Part shown: positions 31,812 to 41,577 of the stretch, piece by piece
How the letters are laid out: each line of letters starts with the position of its first letter
How positions within the stretch are numbered: the first letter of the stretch is position 1
Assembly: GCF_002803095.1 (NCBI RefSeq)
Contig: NZ_PGLR01000018.1
Span: 46,147-110,146 of the forward strand
Reading direction: 5' to 3'
DNA length: 64,000 bases
Source of the DNA: Pseudomonas sp. ZH-FAD
GTDB taxonomy: Bacteria > Pseudomonadota > Gammaproteobacteria > Pseudomonadales > Pseudomonadaceae
Notes under the pieces: model-generated
Told to the model about the DNA's origin: nothing
What the model saw: only the letters and a program-made list of their open reading frames with translations
The model's database searches: none
Made by a program: the position numbers and the translations under genes

Positions 31812-32750
31812 TCAAGCCTTGAGCATGGATTGCGCCATGCGCTCGGCGGTGGCCAGCGCGGCGGAGGTCATGATGTCGAGGTTGCCGGCGTAGCTCGGCA
31901 GGTAATGGGCGGCGCCTTCGACTTCGAGGAACACCGAGGTTTTCAGCCCCGCGAACGTGCCATGGCCGGGGATGTGCAGCGGCGCGGAGTCGGGGATCAC
32001 GTCGAACTGCACCCGCTGCTTGAGGCGGTAGCCGGGCACATAGGCCTGCACCGCGGCGGCCATCTCTTCGATCGAGGCTTCGACCTGGGCTTGGTCGGCG
32101 GCTTCGGACAGCACGAACACCGTGTCGCGCATCATCAAGGGCGGCTCGGCCGGGTTCATGATGATGATCGCCTTGCCCTTGGCCGCGCCGCCGATCACCT
32201 CGATCGCTTTCGACGTGGTCTCGGTGAACTCGTCGATATTGGCACGGGTGCCAGGGCCGGCGGACTTGCTGGCGATGGAGGCGATGATCTCGGCGTAATG
32301 CACCTTCGCCACGCGGGACACCGCGGCGACCATCGGGATGGTGGCCTGGCCGCCGCAGGTGACCATATTGACGTTGGTCTTGCGCAGGTGCTCCTCCAGG
32401 TTGACCACCGGCACGCAGTAGGGACCGATTGCGGCCGGGGTCAGGTCGATCAGGCGAAGACCGGGCTTGTGGCCCCGCAGCAAGGCGTCGTTCTTCACGT
32501 GAGCCGAAGCCGAGGTGGCATCGAAGACGAAGTCGATCTCGGAAAAGATCGGCAGGCGGGTCAGGCCTTCCACGCCTTCATGGGTAGTGGCCACGCCCAG
32601 TCGTGCCGCGCGGGCCAGACCGTCGGAGGCCGGGTCGATACCGACCATGGCGCCCATTTCCAGGTGCTGTGCGTTGCGCAGCACCTTGATCATCAGGTCG
32701 GTGCCGATGTTGCCGGAACCAATGATGGCGACTTTGCGTTTCTTGCTCAT
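31812..32750 (-). CDS. mhpF: Acetaldehyde dehydrogenase (acetylating) (copy 1)
   Basis: 312 residues from ATG 32750 ([20 protein letters not shown]). The NAD-binding motif GSGNIGTDL and the nucleophilic cysteine in [20 protein letters not shown] match the DmpF/MhpF family. It converts acetaldehyde, NAD+ and CoA to acetyl-CoA in a complex with the aldolase. An upstream in-frame extension of the open frame is antisense to mhpD and is rejected. Copy 2 is at 50546-51505. Confidence 0.95.
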   Translation of the reverse strand: MSKKRKVAIIGSGNIGTDLMIKVLRNAQHLEMGAMVGIDPASDGLARAARLGVATTHEGVEGLTRLPIFSEIDFVFDATSASAHVKNDALLRGHKPGLRLIDLTPAAIGPYCVPVVNLEEHLRKTNVNMVTCGGQATIPMVAAVSRVAKVHYAEIIASIASKSAGPGTRANIDEFTETTSKAIEVIGGAAKGKAIIIMNPAEPPLMMRDTVFVLSEAADQAQVEASIEEMAAAVQAYVPGYRLKQRVQFDVIPDSAPLHIPGHGTFAGLKTSVFLEVEGAAHYLPSYAGNLDIMTSAALATAERMAQSMLKA

Positions 32751-32770
32751 GGAAAAGGCTCTCTCTGCTA

Positions 32771-33565
32771 TCACTCGCCACTGAACTGCACGGCCACCTG
32801 GCCGATGCCGTCGATCACCGCTTCGAAGCGGTCGCCGGCGGCCACCGCGGACATCGGGCCCAGGGCGCCGGTGAGGATCAGGTCGCCGGCCTTGAGCGGC
32901 TCGCCAAGGCGGGCCATGGTCCGCGCCAGCCAGGCGGCGGCATTCAGCGGGTGGCCGAGGCATTCGGCGCCGCTGCCGCTGGACACCGGTTCGCCGTTGC
33001 GGGTCATGCGCATGACCGCCTGGCGCAGGTCCAGGCCATCCAGGCGGCGCGCCGGGCCACCGAGCACGTAGCAACCGCTGGAAGCGTTGTCGGCCACGGT
33101 GTCGACGAAGCGGATGTTCCAGCCGGCGATGCGGCTGCCGACGATCTCCAGGGCCGGCAGCACCCAGCCGGTGGCGGCCAGCACCTCGGCGAAGCCGGTG
33201 TCGGCACGCGGCAGGTCGCGCTCCAGGATCAGGGCGATCTCCGCCTCGATCTTCGGTTGCAGCACCCGGCCCACCGGCACCACCTCGTTGTCGCCATAGC
33301 ACATGTCGGCGAACAGGGTGCCGAAGTCCGGCTGGTCCACGCCCAGCTGGGCCTGCACCTTGGGGTTGGTCAGGCCGATCTTGCGGCCGACCACACGCCG
33401 CCCCGCCGCCACGCCGTGGGCCACGTTCAAGCGCTGGATGGCGTAGGCCGATTCGGCGTTGTCTTCGCCAATGCGCTCACGCAGCGGGCCGATGGCCTCG
33501 CCGCTGGCTTCGGCGTCACGCAGGGCCGCGGCCAGTTGCTCCAGGGAATCTTGGGAAAGGGTCAT
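32771..33565 (-). CDS. mhpD: 2-keto-4-pentenoate hydratase (copy 1)
   Basis: 264 residues. [20 protein letters not shown], the metal-ligand segment [16 protein letters not shown] and [17 protein letters not shown] are typical of the MhpD/DmpE hydratases of the FAH superfamily. It hydrates 2-hydroxypenta-2,4-dienoate to 4-hydroxy-2-oxovalerate. It lies 15 bp after mhpC and 20 bp before mhpF. Copy 2 at 49727-50524 is more diverged than the downstream genes. Confidence 0.94.
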   Translation of the reverse strand: MTLSQDSLEQLAAALRDAEASGEAIGPLRERIGEDNAESAYAIQRLNVAHGVAAGRRVVGRKIGLTNPKVQAQLGVDQPDFGTLFADMCYGDNEVVPVGRVLQPKIEAEIALILERDLPRADTGFAEVLAATGWVLPALEIVGSRIAGWNIRFVDTVADNASSGCYVLGGPARRLDGLDLRQAVMRMTRNGEPVSSGSGAECLGHPLNAAAWLARTMARLGEPLKAGDLILTGALGPMSAVAAGDRFEAVIDGIGQVAVQFSGE

Positions 33566-33580
33566 CGCGCACCTCGGTAA

Positions 33581-34438
33581 TCAGTGGGAAAGGAAGTCCA
33601 GCACCAGGCGGTTGAACTTGTCGGCGTGCTCCCACTGGGCCCAATGGCCGCAGTTGTTGAACACATGAAGTTCGGAGTTGGGAATGCCGGCCACCAGGCG
33701 CAGGCCGGTGTCCATCGGCACGAAGCGGTCGTTGCGGCCCCAGATCACCAGCGTCTCGGCCTTGATCTCGGCCAAGCGCGGGCCGAAATCGGGGAACTGC
33801 TTGGGGTTGGCCTTGAGGCTGGCGACGAAGCTTTCCAGGTGGTCGCGACGGGCCAGCATGTTGTCCAGACGGGCCTGGAACAGCACCTCGGTGAGGTCGC
33901 AGGGGTCGTAGACGAAGACGTTCATCATCTTCTTCAGGTTGTCGATCGTCGGCTCGCGGTACAGGCCCTGGAGCAGCTTGATGCCCTCGGTGGGCATCGG
34001 CACGAAGGGGCTGGCGCCACCGGTGCCGCCGCCCATCAGCACGAGCTTGCCGACCCGCTCCGGCCAGGACAGGACGAAGGCCACCGCGCTGTGGCCGCCC
34101 ATGGAGTTGCCGAGGATGTCCACCCGGTCCAGACCCAGCTGGTCCACCAGGCCCTTGAGGATCCGGGCGTTGAGGTCCGAGCGGGAACCCGTGCAGACGA
34201 TGGAGTCGCTTTTGCTCCAACCCGGGCAGTCCAGCAGGATCACCCGGAAACCAGCCACCACCAGGGGCTCGATGTTGCGGTTGAAGTTGGCCCAGCCGCT
34301 GGCGCCGGGGCCCGAGCCGTGGAGCATGACCACGGTGCGCTCGCCCTGGCCGCAGTCGTTGTAGTGAATGTTCAGATCCAACTCGCCTTCCTGGATGCGG
34401 ATGAACTGGCTGGTGAATGCTTCGGTAATGGCAGTCAT
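33581..34438 (-). CDS. mhpC: 2-hydroxy-6-oxonona-2,4-dienedioate hydrolase (MhpC-type C-C hydrolase)
   Basis: 285 residues from the ATG at 34438, which overlaps the mhpB stop (ATGA). The alpha/beta-hydrolase elements are the oxyanion loop [20 protein letters not shown], the nucleophile elbow [12 protein letters not shown] and the catalytic histidine in [17 protein letters not shown] hydrolases split the ring-fission product into 2-hydroxypentadienoate and an acid (succinate for the phenylpropionate pathway). The longer upstream start reads through mhpB and is rejected. Confidence 0.94.
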   Translation of the reverse strand: MTAITEAFTSQFIRIQEGELDLNIHYNDCGQGERTVVMLHGSGPGASGWANFNRNIEPLVVAGFRVILLDCPGWSKSDSIVCTGSRSDLNARILKGLVDQLGLDRVDILGNSMGGHSAVAFVLSWPERVGKLVLMGGGTGGASPFVPMPTEGIKLLQGLYREPTIDNLKKMMNVFVYDPCDLTEVLFQARLDNMLARRDHLESFVASLKANPKQFPDFGPRLAEIKAETLVIWGRNDRFVPMDTGLRLVAGIPNSELHVFNNCGHWAQWEHADKFNRLVLDFLSH

Positions 34439-35409
34439 GTCGGACTCTCCGGAAGGGTTCGGGAATGCGCCCACGGGCGGGCGCCAAGGGCGCCAAAGCC
34501 GGCGATCCATTCAGGAATCGGGCGGTAGTAGTGACCTTCGGCCTGATAGGGGCCAAAGGCGGAAAGCGCAGCGAAAGCGGCCACCCAGGTTTTCACCTCG
34601 TGGGTGGACTTGCCAGCGATGGTCGACAATTCGGCGTTGCCTAGGCCATCCAACTCGGGCATTCGGGCGTCGGCGAGCGTGTCGAGGAACTGTTGGTCCC
34701 AGACGGGGTTAAGCGGGTGCAGGCTGTTCTGGTCTTCCACGAAGCGCTCGGCCGCGGAGATCACCCGCTGCTGGCGAGCGTTGCGTTCATCAGCTGGGAG
34801 GTTGCGGCCGCTGCCCATCAACCGGTCGGCCATGCGGGCGTCTACTTTGGCCAGTTCCGGCACCGGCGGCTGATGCGACAGGCCACCCGAACCGAGGAAC
34901 AGGACCTTCTTGTCCAGCGTTCGGGTGAAGCGCCCGATGGCTTCGCCGAGTAGGCGAGCACGCTGGAAACTCGGCAGTGGGATGGCCACCGCGTTGACGA
35001 AGACCGGGATCACCGGACAACGATCAAGTCCGCCGAGCAGCAGTTCCAGCGGTTGCGCAAAGCCGTGGTCCAGTTGCATACGGTAGGACACGGCGGCGTC
35101 TACGCCAGCCTCCAGTACCGCGTCGGCGCAAGCCTCGGCGAGTTCCTTCGGCACGCTCAGGGTGCCGGCGGCAGTGCCGAAATCGCCAATGGCTTCGGCG
35201 GCCATACCGATGCAAAAGGACGGCATCACGTCATAGAAGAAGCCGTTGTAGTGGTCCGGGGCGAACAGGACCACCAGCTCCGGACCGAACTCGGCGATGC
35301 GGGCGCGGGCTTCCGCCACGACGGCATCGACTTCAGCGAGTACATCCGGCGTCGGGTCGACGTGCCCCACCAGTGGCGTGTGGGACAAGCACTGCACCAG
35401 GGCACTCAT
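34435..35409 (-). CDS. mhpB: 3-(2,3-dihydroxyphenyl)propionate 1,2-dioxygenase (LigB-type, class III)
   Basis: 324 residues from ATG 35409 ([20 protein letters not shown]). The class III extradiol pattern is visible: Fe-binding histidines in CLSHTPLVG and [13 protein letters not shown], a central LDHGFAQPL and [12 protein letters not shown]. It opens the ring of 2,3-dihydroxyphenylpropionate. It is unrelated in fold to the VOC-type dioxygenases at 22416 and 46981, so two unrelated dioxygenase types serve the window's pathways. The start codon lies 1 bp past the mhpA stop. Confidence 0.94.
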   Translation of the reverse strand: MSALVQCLSHTPLVGHVDPTPDVLAEVDAVVAEARARIAEFGPELVVLFAPDHYNGFFYDVMPSFCIGMAAEAIGDFGTAAGTLSVPKELAEACADAVLEAGVDAAVSYRMQLDHGFAQPLELLLGGLDRCPVIPVFVNAVAIPLPSFQRARLLGEAIGRFTRTLDKKVLFLGSGGLSHQPPVPELAKVDARMADRLMGSGRNLPADERNARQQRVISAAERFVEDQNSLHPLNPVWDQQFLDTLADARMPELDGLGNAELSTIAGKSTHEVKTWVAAFAALSAFGPYQAEGHYYRPIPEWIAGFGALGARPWAHSRTLPESPT

Positions 35410-35410
35410 C

Positions 35411-37081
35411 TCACGCCACCTTGCTCGCCAGCGGCTGCTGGCTGTTCTGGGGAAGCGCCGAGAGTGCGCGGGACAGGGCCTCACAGGTACGGGCGACGGT
35501 CTGCGGGATGGCCAGGCCGGCGACAAAACGGTCCGGACGGAGAATCACAACCGACGCGGGGTAGCGGCCAAACCAGGTTTTCAGACGGCCGCCGCGGTCA
35601 CCAACGCGGATGACCCCCTGCGGGCACTCGTGTCCGGCCTTGAGCTGGACTTCTGGCAGGACTTGAATGAACCGGGTGCCGAGATTGCGCCAGAAGGCGA
35701 CCTGTTCGGCAGACAGGCCCCAGGTCGGGTCCACGCCCCAGGCGATGATGGCGAAATTGCTGCCGATCACGTCGTCCAGCAGCTTTTCCTCGCCGCTGTC
35801 GGTCACCACGCGAGGCTGGATGAACATGCGCCCGACAGGCGAGTCCTTCACCTCTGGCCCAGCCGCCACGAGAGCTCCCTGGTGGTACTGCGGCATCGGC
35901 TTGAAGCGCATTTCCAGGAAGTAGCGATTGATCGGCGGCAGGTAGTTCAGCAGCCAGGAAATACCATCCCGCAGCGTGCCCTGCCAGCGCTTGGGCGGCG
36001 CAAGAACATGCCCGGCCAGCACCGACAGATCGATCATCGCCTTGGCATGGTCGCGGCGCTCCCGTTCATAGGTATCTAGCAACTTTTCATCGGCTAACCC
36101 TTTCACAACCAGACCAAGTTTCCACGCCAGATTGCTCGCATCGCGCATTCCGCTGTTGTATCCCTGCCCCTGCCACACTGGCATGATGTGCGCGGCGTCG
36201 CCGGCGAGCAGCACACGCTGTACGCGAAAATGCCCCGCCAAGCGCGCGTTGTGGGTATAGACTCGCTTGCGGATCAGCTCGACGTGGTCAGGGTCCGGCA
36301 GCACTTTGGCTAACAGCTGGCGCATGTTCTCCGGCTTGCCCAGCTCGTCTTCGGTCTCGCCTGACATGACCATGAACTCGAAGCGACGCACACCATGCGG
36401 CAATGCTGCCGAGACGTAAGGGCGTACTGGGTCGCAGCACAGGTAAACGTTGGGCGTACCAAGCGGGTCGTTGGCGATATCAATGACAATCCACTGATTA
36501 GGGGCTGTCTTGCCTTCGAACGTCACCCCCAGTGTCCGGCGAATCAGGCTGTTGCCACCATCGCATGCCACCAAATACCGAGCACGAGCAGTTTCCACCC
36601 GGCCCTCTGGAGCGTTCATGCGCAGACTGACCCCATGCTCGTCCTGCTGGAACTCAACCACATCACGAGAAAACAGCGTTTTGACGTTGCTGAAGCGCGA
36701 CAAACCGCGGTACAGAACTGCATCTACCTGAGGCTGGATGAACGCATTACGCCGCGACCAGCCGAACTCGTCAGTCATTGGCTGGATGTCAGCAAAGCAA
36801 CGACCTTTGGGAGTCAGAAAACGCATCGCATGCCATGGTGTCGTGTGGGGAAGTACTTCATCGACCAACCCAATGGACTGCACGGTGCGCAATGATTCGT
36901 CGTCAATACCAATAGCGCGCGGATAGTCGATGAGGTGATCGAGCTTTTCGATCTGCAATACCTGCACCCCAACTTGGCCAAGGTAGTTGGCAATGGCCAA
37001 GCCCACAGGGCCTGCGCCGAGTACCACCACTTCAGCATTGTGGTCAGCTTGGGAGGAGTGATCGGGACGGTTGATGCTCAT
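35411..37081 (-). CDS. mhpA: 3-(3-hydroxyphenyl)propionate hydroxylase (FAD-dependent)
   Basis: 556 residues from the ATG at 37081 ([20 protein letters not shown]); a further in-frame start at 37099 adds six residues. The FAD motif is [20 protein letters not shown]; the ring-hydroxylase motif is [18 protein letters not shown] and the second FAD motif [20 protein letters not shown]. The enzyme ortho-hydroxylates 3-(3-hydroxyphenyl)propionate with NADH and oxygen. It is the first gene of the mhpABCDFE-mhpT operon, divergent from the IclR gene at 37459. Confidence 0.94.
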   Translation of the reverse strand: MSINRPDHSSQADHNAEVVVLGAGPVGLAIANYLGQVGVQVLQIEKLDHLIDYPRAIGIDDESLRTVQSIGLVDEVLPHTTPWHAMRFLTPKGRCFADIQPMTDEFGWSRRNAFIQPQVDAVLYRGLSRFSNVKTLFSRDVVEFQQDEHGVSLRMNAPEGRVETARARYLVACDGGNSLIRRTLGVTFEGKTAPNQWIVIDIANDPLGTPNVYLCCDPVRPYVSAALPHGVRRFEFMVMSGETEDELGKPENMRQLLAKVLPDPDHVELIRKRVYTHNARLAGHFRVQRVLLAGDAAHIMPVWQGQGYNSGMRDASNLAWKLGLVVKGLADEKLLDTYERERRDHAKAMIDLSVLAGHVLAPPKRWQGTLRDGISWLLNYLPPINRYFLEMRFKPMPQYHQGALVAAGPEVKDSPVGRMFIQPRVVTDSGEEKLLDDVIGSNFAIIAWGVDPTWGLSAEQVAFWRNLGTRFIQVLPEVQLKAGHECPQGVIRVGDRGGRLKTWFGRYPASVVILRPDRFVAGLAIPQTVARTCEALSRALSALPQNSQQPLASKVA

Positions 37082-37458
37082 TGTTCTGGTCCTAGGCACT
37101 GCCCTGCGACCAGCCCCGGAGAATTACGGGCAAGCCGGGTTCGTCCTCGCGCGAAAGTCACGCAAGATGGTCTCAGGGGCTACTGGGCTGTTTTGGGGCT
37201 AGCTGATGCTCGCGGCGTTCTGGGTAGCAAACTCAGAGCGAACGGTAAGCACGAAACGAGATTTAGGAATATTGACTGGACGACCGTCAGATGGTGGCCG
37301 TTGAGGGGCGATGGTTCGTAGGTACGTATGGCTCATTGCCGACCCCTTGAGGGTGTTTGTCGTTGTTGGGGCGAGTATAGGAACGGCCAATCTTGTTCTA
37401 CAATGAAAAACACTTCTCCTGTGCATAGAGTGCACATCTTTGATTTTCAAGGTTTTTT
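37082..37458. other. Divergent mhpA/mhpR promoter region
   Basis: 377 bp without a supported gene. It contains the direct GTGCA/GTGCAC element at 37421-37436 and must hold the promoters for both the mhp operon and the IclR regulator. A TTGTTCTACAATGAA stretch at 37393-37407 is a plausible part of the mhpR promoter. Confidence 0.5.
37421..37436. promoter_or_regulatory. MhpR-like operator
   Basis: GTGCATAGAGTGCACA has GTGCA repeated at 9-bp spacing and ends TGCACA, matching the arrangement of the E. coli MhpR site (GGTGCACCTGGTGCACA as I recall it). It is 23 bp upstream of the mhpR start. Confidence 0.65.
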
Positions 37459-38253
37459 ATGCAAAATGATCGAGATTCAGACTACACGACCGTTCGTGGT
37501 CTCAGCCGCGGATTGGCGTTGCTCAATGCGCTGAACCGCTTGGATGGCGGAGCAAGCCCATCACGTCTCGCTGAGGTATCCGGGATACACCGCACGACGG
37601 TGCGTCGACTATTAGAAACGCTGCAGGATGAGGGGTATGTCCATCGCAGCGAGTCGGACGGAAGCTTCCGTCTGAGCATGAAGGTGCGCGAGTTGAGCGA
37701 AGGGTTCCGCGATGAGCAATGGATTTCGGCTGTCGCTGCGCCGTTGCTGGCCGAATTGCTCCAAAAAGTGGTATGGCCTACTGACCTTTGCACTCTCGAT
37801 GTCGATGCCATGGTGGTGCGAGAAACCACCCACCGCTTCAGCCGTTTGTCTTTCCATCGCTCGATGATCGGCCGACGCCTTCCCTTGCTTCAAACCGCAA
37901 CAGGCCTGGCATATCTGGCATTTTGCGATGATGCAGAGCGTGAACAGATCGTCGCGCTTCTAGCAAAGCGTGAAGGCCCAGAATTCCGTTTAGCTCGCGA
38001 TGCTATTGCTCTCGATAATCTGCTTCGAAAAGTTAGGCATCAAAGCTATGGCGAAAATTTCATGGCTTGGAACCAGGAGGAAAAAATTGCCTCGATTGCG
38101 GTCCCTGTGTTCGGCGAATCGCGACTTCTGGGCTGCCTGAATCTCGTTTACGTAGCGCAAGCCATGTCGATCGAGCAGGCAGCAAATCGTTATCTGGCAG
38201 CATTGCAACATACAGCGAGTCAAATTGGCGAAAAATTGACGCAATCTGAGTAA
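37459..38253 (+). CDS. mhpR: IclR-family activator of the mhp operon
   Basis: 264 residues. The winged helix-turn-helix is in YTTVRGLSRGLALLNALNRL and EVSGIHRTTVRRLLETLQDE; the effector domain has ICLR-type LPLLQTATGLAYLAFC and EKIASIAVPVFGESRLLGCL. MhpR proteins activate the divergent mhp operon with hydroxyphenylpropionate as inducer. The location, divergent from mhpA across a matching operator, supports this. No strong ribosome-binding site is seen besides AGGTTTTTT. Confidence 0.9.
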   Translation: MQNDRDSDYTTVRGLSRGLALLNALNRLDGGASPSRLAEVSGIHRTTVRRLLETLQDEGYVHRSESDGSFRLSMKVRELSEGFRDEQWISAVAAPLLAELLQKVVWPTDLCTLDVDAMVVRETTHRFSRLSFHRSMIGRRLPLLQTATGLAYLAFCDDAEREQIVALLAKREGPEFRLARDAIALDNLLRKVRHQSYGENFMAWNQEEKIASIAVPVFGESRLLGCLNLVYVAQAMSIEQAANRYLAALQHTASQIGEKLTQSE

Positions 38254-38328
38254 GTGCCAGTCGTGCATTTTGTGATCCACCGTAGCTAGAGACACGGCCA
38301 GATCGATACCCATACTTCTGACTGAGCG

Positions 38329-38767
38329 GGCGCAAGAAGGAACTGATTATCCTTGGCAGCCACACCATCGATCGTAAGCAGTTGGGCGGGTGGCGGCCAT
38401 CGGCAGCCCCGAAGCCCACGTTGGCGAATTGCCGAGCCGCTGACCTTGGCCGTTGAAAGAATGAGCGAGCAGGCAGCGAATCCCCAAGCGCATCGACATC
38501 GCTGGTGCTCTGCCGGTGACGCCGATGGCGTGAATCTTCAAGCCTGCCCTGCAGCAACTGGAGATTTCCCGCGCTATCCGCCAGGAAGCCTCAGCCCTCG
38601 GGCTTGCCGATATCGTCGTCGAAGTCGTCCAGGACGCTCGCCGGGGCCTGGTGGCGCGGATCGCCGCTGGCACCCGCCAAGAATCGCTGCCCCCCATGCT
38701 GGGCCGCTACAGCTTCCAGATCGAATGGGTCGACTCGCCGGCGCGCTCACCGACGGAACATGCTTGA
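38329..38767 (+). pseudogene. Decayed copy of the acyl-CoA synthetase 3' end
   Basis: The DNA here matches 26026-26545 with gaps: GGGCGCAAGAAGGAACTGAT at the left corresponds to the GRKKELII motif region, and from 38539 the match becomes continuous to the stop (FKPALQQLEISR..., QIEWVDSPARSPTEHA). Internal deletions and frameshifts break the front half. It lies between mhpR and the amidohydrolase gene, with no promoter or start. It shows that a second copy of the 22-26 kb operon once sat here. Confidence 0.85.
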
Positions 38768-38811
38768 TGGTCCTGGAGCTCGGGTACGGGCACCAGGACC
38801 GGAGGGGCCCG

Positions 38812-40014
38812 CTACTTCCTCAGGTTCTGGGCCAGTTCGCGGATGGGCTGGAGGATCTGACGCTTCACCTGCCCGGACAAGGGCTCATGCTCATACAGCG
38901 GCGCAGCCACGACTGACTCCCCTTCCAGCTTGAACCGCGGGAACAGGCTCAGCGCGTGGCCCCGCTCCACTCCTTCCACCATCGCCGCCGACCAAAAGCC
39001 GTCTCGCTCCAGGGCGGCGATTCCTGCGACTGTCTGCGCCTCCGCCACGTAGGGGGCGTCGCTGCCGAACAGAATGCGGGACGGCTCCACCAGTTCCCGC
39101 AGAGTGGCCATGGAGTAACGCGACACCGAGTTGGCAGTATCGAAATAGAAGCGGCGCAGGTAATTGAGGACGCCGAGCGTCGCCTTGTCACCATATTCAG
39201 GCATCGCATTGGCCAGGGACACGCGCCACGCCACATAAGGCAAGAACCCGCCGGCATGGGCCAGGATCCAGCGGATCCGGGGATAGCGCTCCAGGGTGCC
39301 GGAAAGAATCAGGTTCAACCCGGCACGGGTCAGGTCGCAGGAAAACTCCAGCAGCTCTGGAGGCATCTCCAGGCCCAACTGGCCAGTTGACGGATGCAGG
39401 TTCGGATGGACGAACACGGTGGCCTGACGCTGATTCAGTTCGCTCATCAGCTCGTCGAACGCCTCATCTCCGAGGAACTTCTCGCCGTTGCTGGCCATCA
39501 GCACCACGCCGTCAGCATGCAGCGTGTCCAGGGCATAGATCGCTTCGGCACAGGCGTTGTCGGTGAACGGCAACGGCACATGGGCGAAGAATCCAAATCG
39601 TCCGTCATGACGTTGAGCGAGATCAGCGGAGTATTCATTGCTGCTGCGGGACAGGTGGACAAGTTCGTCCCTGGCCAGATTGATTCCGGGCAGCACCACC
39701 GACGTAACGGCAGTCCGGGTTCCGTCACGCTCCATCGCGCCCAGCGAGGTTTCCGGTGTCCAGTCAGGTATGGGACTCCCGGCGATCCGATGGATGTGGT
39801 GACGCTGTAGGGCCTGGCGCAGCGCTGGGCTGAAGATGTGATGGTGGATATCGATTCGACCCGCGGAACGCTTTTCCTTCGCCGGTATCCCACCGGCCAC
39901 TTCGCCTGGCACGGTCCCACCCGCACCGCCGGACGACCCATCACTGACGGCAGCAGCCAGCATGCCTGCACCAACGAGGGCACCGGCTCCGGCAACGAAC
40001 TCACGACGCTTCAT
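38812..40014 (-). CDS. Amidohydrolase (6-methylsalicylate decarboxylase-like) with Tat signal
   Basis: 400 residues from ATG 40014 (MKRREFVAGAGALVGAGMLA), preceded by AACAAGAGGTTGCT; the longer frame to 40101 lacks a site. KRREFVAG with the following hydrophobic stretch is a twin-arginine signal. The catalytic part has RIDIHHHIFSPALRQ, VFVHPNLHPSTGQLG, ILAHAGGFLPYVA and LFGSDAPYVAEA, giving the HxH, two His and Asp ligands of PF04909. It is paralogous to 40091-41164 and 28318-29367. Predicted role: decarboxylation of a 2-hydroxybenzoate-type acid, probably outside the cytoplasm. It is 76 bp after the next amidohydrolase gene on the same strand. Confidence 0.82.
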   Translation of the reverse strand: MKRREFVAGAGALVGAGMLAAAVSDGSSGGAGGTVPGEVAGGIPAKEKRSAGRIDIHHHIFSPALRQALQRHHIHRIAGSPIPDWTPETSLGAMERDGTRTAVTSVVLPGINLARDELVHLSRSSNEYSADLAQRHDGRFGFFAHVPLPFTDNACAEAIYALDTLHADGVVLMASNGEKFLGDEAFDELMSELNQRQATVFVHPNLHPSTGQLGLEMPPELLEFSCDLTRAGLNLILSGTLERYPRIRWILAHAGGFLPYVAWRVSLANAMPEYGDKATLGVLNYLRRFYFDTANSVSRYSMATLRELVEPSRILFGSDAPYVAEAQTVAGIAALERDGFWSAAMVEGVERGHALSLFPRFKLEGESVVAAPLYEHEPLSGQVKRQILQPIRELAQNLRK

Positions 40015-40090
40015 AGCAACCTCTTGTTCTGGAGTTTCTTGTTCTAGAGTGCGGGCCGACAAGGCCTCGCCCAACGCAGTCGATGACAGA

Positions 40091-41164
40091 TCAGCGGTCA
40101 CGCATGGAGTCGGCCAGGCTGCCCATGGGGCCGGTCAGGGCACGCCTGAATCGACGGGAGAGTGACTCCTGCTCGAAGATCGGCGCTGCCGTTATCGACT
40201 CGGTTGCAAGGCGGTATCCAGGGAACAACTGCAAGGCATGCCCGCGATTGAGTCCGTATTGCCCGGCCTCGGACCACAGGTCGGAAGCATCCAGCGTCTG
40301 GCACTGCATGGCGGTGATGGGCGCGGGAGCGAAGGGGAAGTCGCTGCCGAAGAGAATGTGCGACGGGTCCACCAACTCCTTGAGGGCCGCCATGGAGTAG
40401 CGCGAAGGTGACAGCGCGGTGTCGTAGTAGAACCGCCTGATGTAGCCAAGAATTCCTTGCGGCGTCTTTTCCTCAAGCTCAGGCAGTGCACCTGTCTGCG
40501 CCACCCGGCCGGCCACGAAGGGCAGGAAGCCCCCGGAGTGGGCCAGGATCCAGCGGATCTTCGGGTACTTCTCGAGCGTCCCGGTCCGAATCAGGTTCAC
40601 TGCGGCGCGCGTGGTATCGCAAAGGAACTCGATGAGAAATCCCGGCATGGGCAGGCCAATGGTTTCACTGGTGGCGTGCAGGTTGGGATGCACGAACACG
40701 ATGGCGTCGCGACGATTCAATTCAGCCATCAGCTCGTCGAAGCGCGGGTCGCCGAGGAAAATCCCGTCAGTACTGCCCAGGAGCACGACTCCGTCGGCAT
40801 GCAGGGTCTCCAATGCATGAATGGCCTCGGCGCAGGCCTCGCCGGTGAAAGGCGTTGGCAGGACGGCAAAGGAACCGAAGCGCCCGGGATAGCGTGCGCT
40901 CATATCGGCTGAGAACTCATTGCAGCGACGCGCCAGCTCCCGCGCCTGGACAGGGCCATCGCCAAAGTGCACACCTGGCGCGGAAAGCGACGTGATGGCC
41001 GTCTGGATACCATTGGCATCCATCACATCGATGGACTTTTCCGCATCCCAACCTGGCAAAGGCGCCCCTGCCACCTTGGTGATGCCCTTGGCTTGCATCA
41101 CCTCCACGAAGGCCGGAGGAATGATGTGATGGTGAACGTCTATGCGACCTTGTTTGACTGGCAT
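40091..41164 (-). CDS. Amidohydrolase, 6-methylsalicylate decarboxylase-like (cytosolic)
   Basis: 357 residues starting MPVKQGRIDVHHHIIPPAFV with no signal peptide. Ligand motifs: HHH near residue 12, VFVHPNLHATSETIG, ILAHSGGFLPFVAG and LFGSDFPFAPAP. The insertion LLGSTDGIFLGDPRFDELMA and CDTTRAAVNLIRTGTLEKYP match the fungal 6-MSA decarboxylase (PatG/YanB) type in the ACMSD superfamily. It would convert a 6-alkylsalicylate to a 3-alkylphenol and CO2 (substrate is inference). GAGG precedes the ATG. A TGAACA-N4-AGTTCA operator lies 165 bp upstream. Confidence 0.84.
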   Translation of the reverse strand: MPVKQGRIDVHHHIIPPAFVEVMQAKGITKVAGAPLPGWDAEKSIDVMDANGIQTAITSLSAPGVHFGDGPVQARELARRCNEFSADMSARYPGRFGSFAVLPTPFTGEACAEAIHALETLHADGVVLLGSTDGIFLGDPRFDELMAELNRRDAIVFVHPNLHATSETIGLPMPGFLIEFLCDTTRAAVNLIRTGTLEKYPKIRWILAHSGGFLPFVAGRVAQTGALPELEEKTPQGILGYIRRFYYDTALSPSRYSMAALKELVDPSHILFGSDFPFAPAPITAMQCQTLDASDLWSEAGQYGLNRGHALQLFPGYRLATESITAAPIFEQESLSRRFRRALTGPMGSLADSMRDR

Positions 41165-41328
41165 GAAAACCTCGGGTCAATGCAATGGGATCAGCGCCCG
41201 GAGACTGTCGGAAGCAATCAGCCGGACGCGAATGACTTCACTACAGCCAAGGACTGGCAGAGGCGCATGCCGAGGCTAATTACGGATGTGCTCCGGCAGG
41301 CAGCCCTAGAAACACTCCGAACCAATAC

Positions 41329-41344
41329 TGAACATTACAGTTCA
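41329..41344. promoter_or_regulatory. TetR-type operator, amidohydrolase side
   Basis: TGAACATTACAGTTCA: both half-sites of the TGAACA-N4-TGTTCA motif with one mismatch. Confidence 0.6.
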
Positions 41345-41522
41345 ATATTGTCAATCAATGACAAAGACGGGTTGCTACCTTTCATCCGGCAAGAAAACAA
41401 CGATAGCGGCAGCAAATCTCCCCGGAGCCGAGCGCCCAGAGCGTCTGGATCACTGATTGATCAGGGCGCAGCCGTCTGGAGGCAACTTATCCGGGGATAG
41501 AAAAAACGCTATTGACTCCAGT

Positions 41523-41538
41523 TAAACACAGGTGTTCA
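41523..41538. promoter_or_regulatory. TetR-type operator, tetR2 side
   Basis: TAAACACAGGTGTTCA: one mismatch from TGAACA-N4-TGTTCA, 40 bp upstream of tetR2. Confidence 0.65.
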
Positions 41539-41577
41539 ATGTCGCCATCCACCCAAATGAAAGGCTGTGCCTGATCC

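Larger units (their letters stand above)
41165..41577. other. Divergent amidohydrolase/tetR2 control region
   Basis: 413 bp without a supported gene. It contains two TetR-type operators (41329-41344 and 41523-41538), one nearer each divergent gene, and so is likely a two-promoter control region. Confidence 0.5.
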
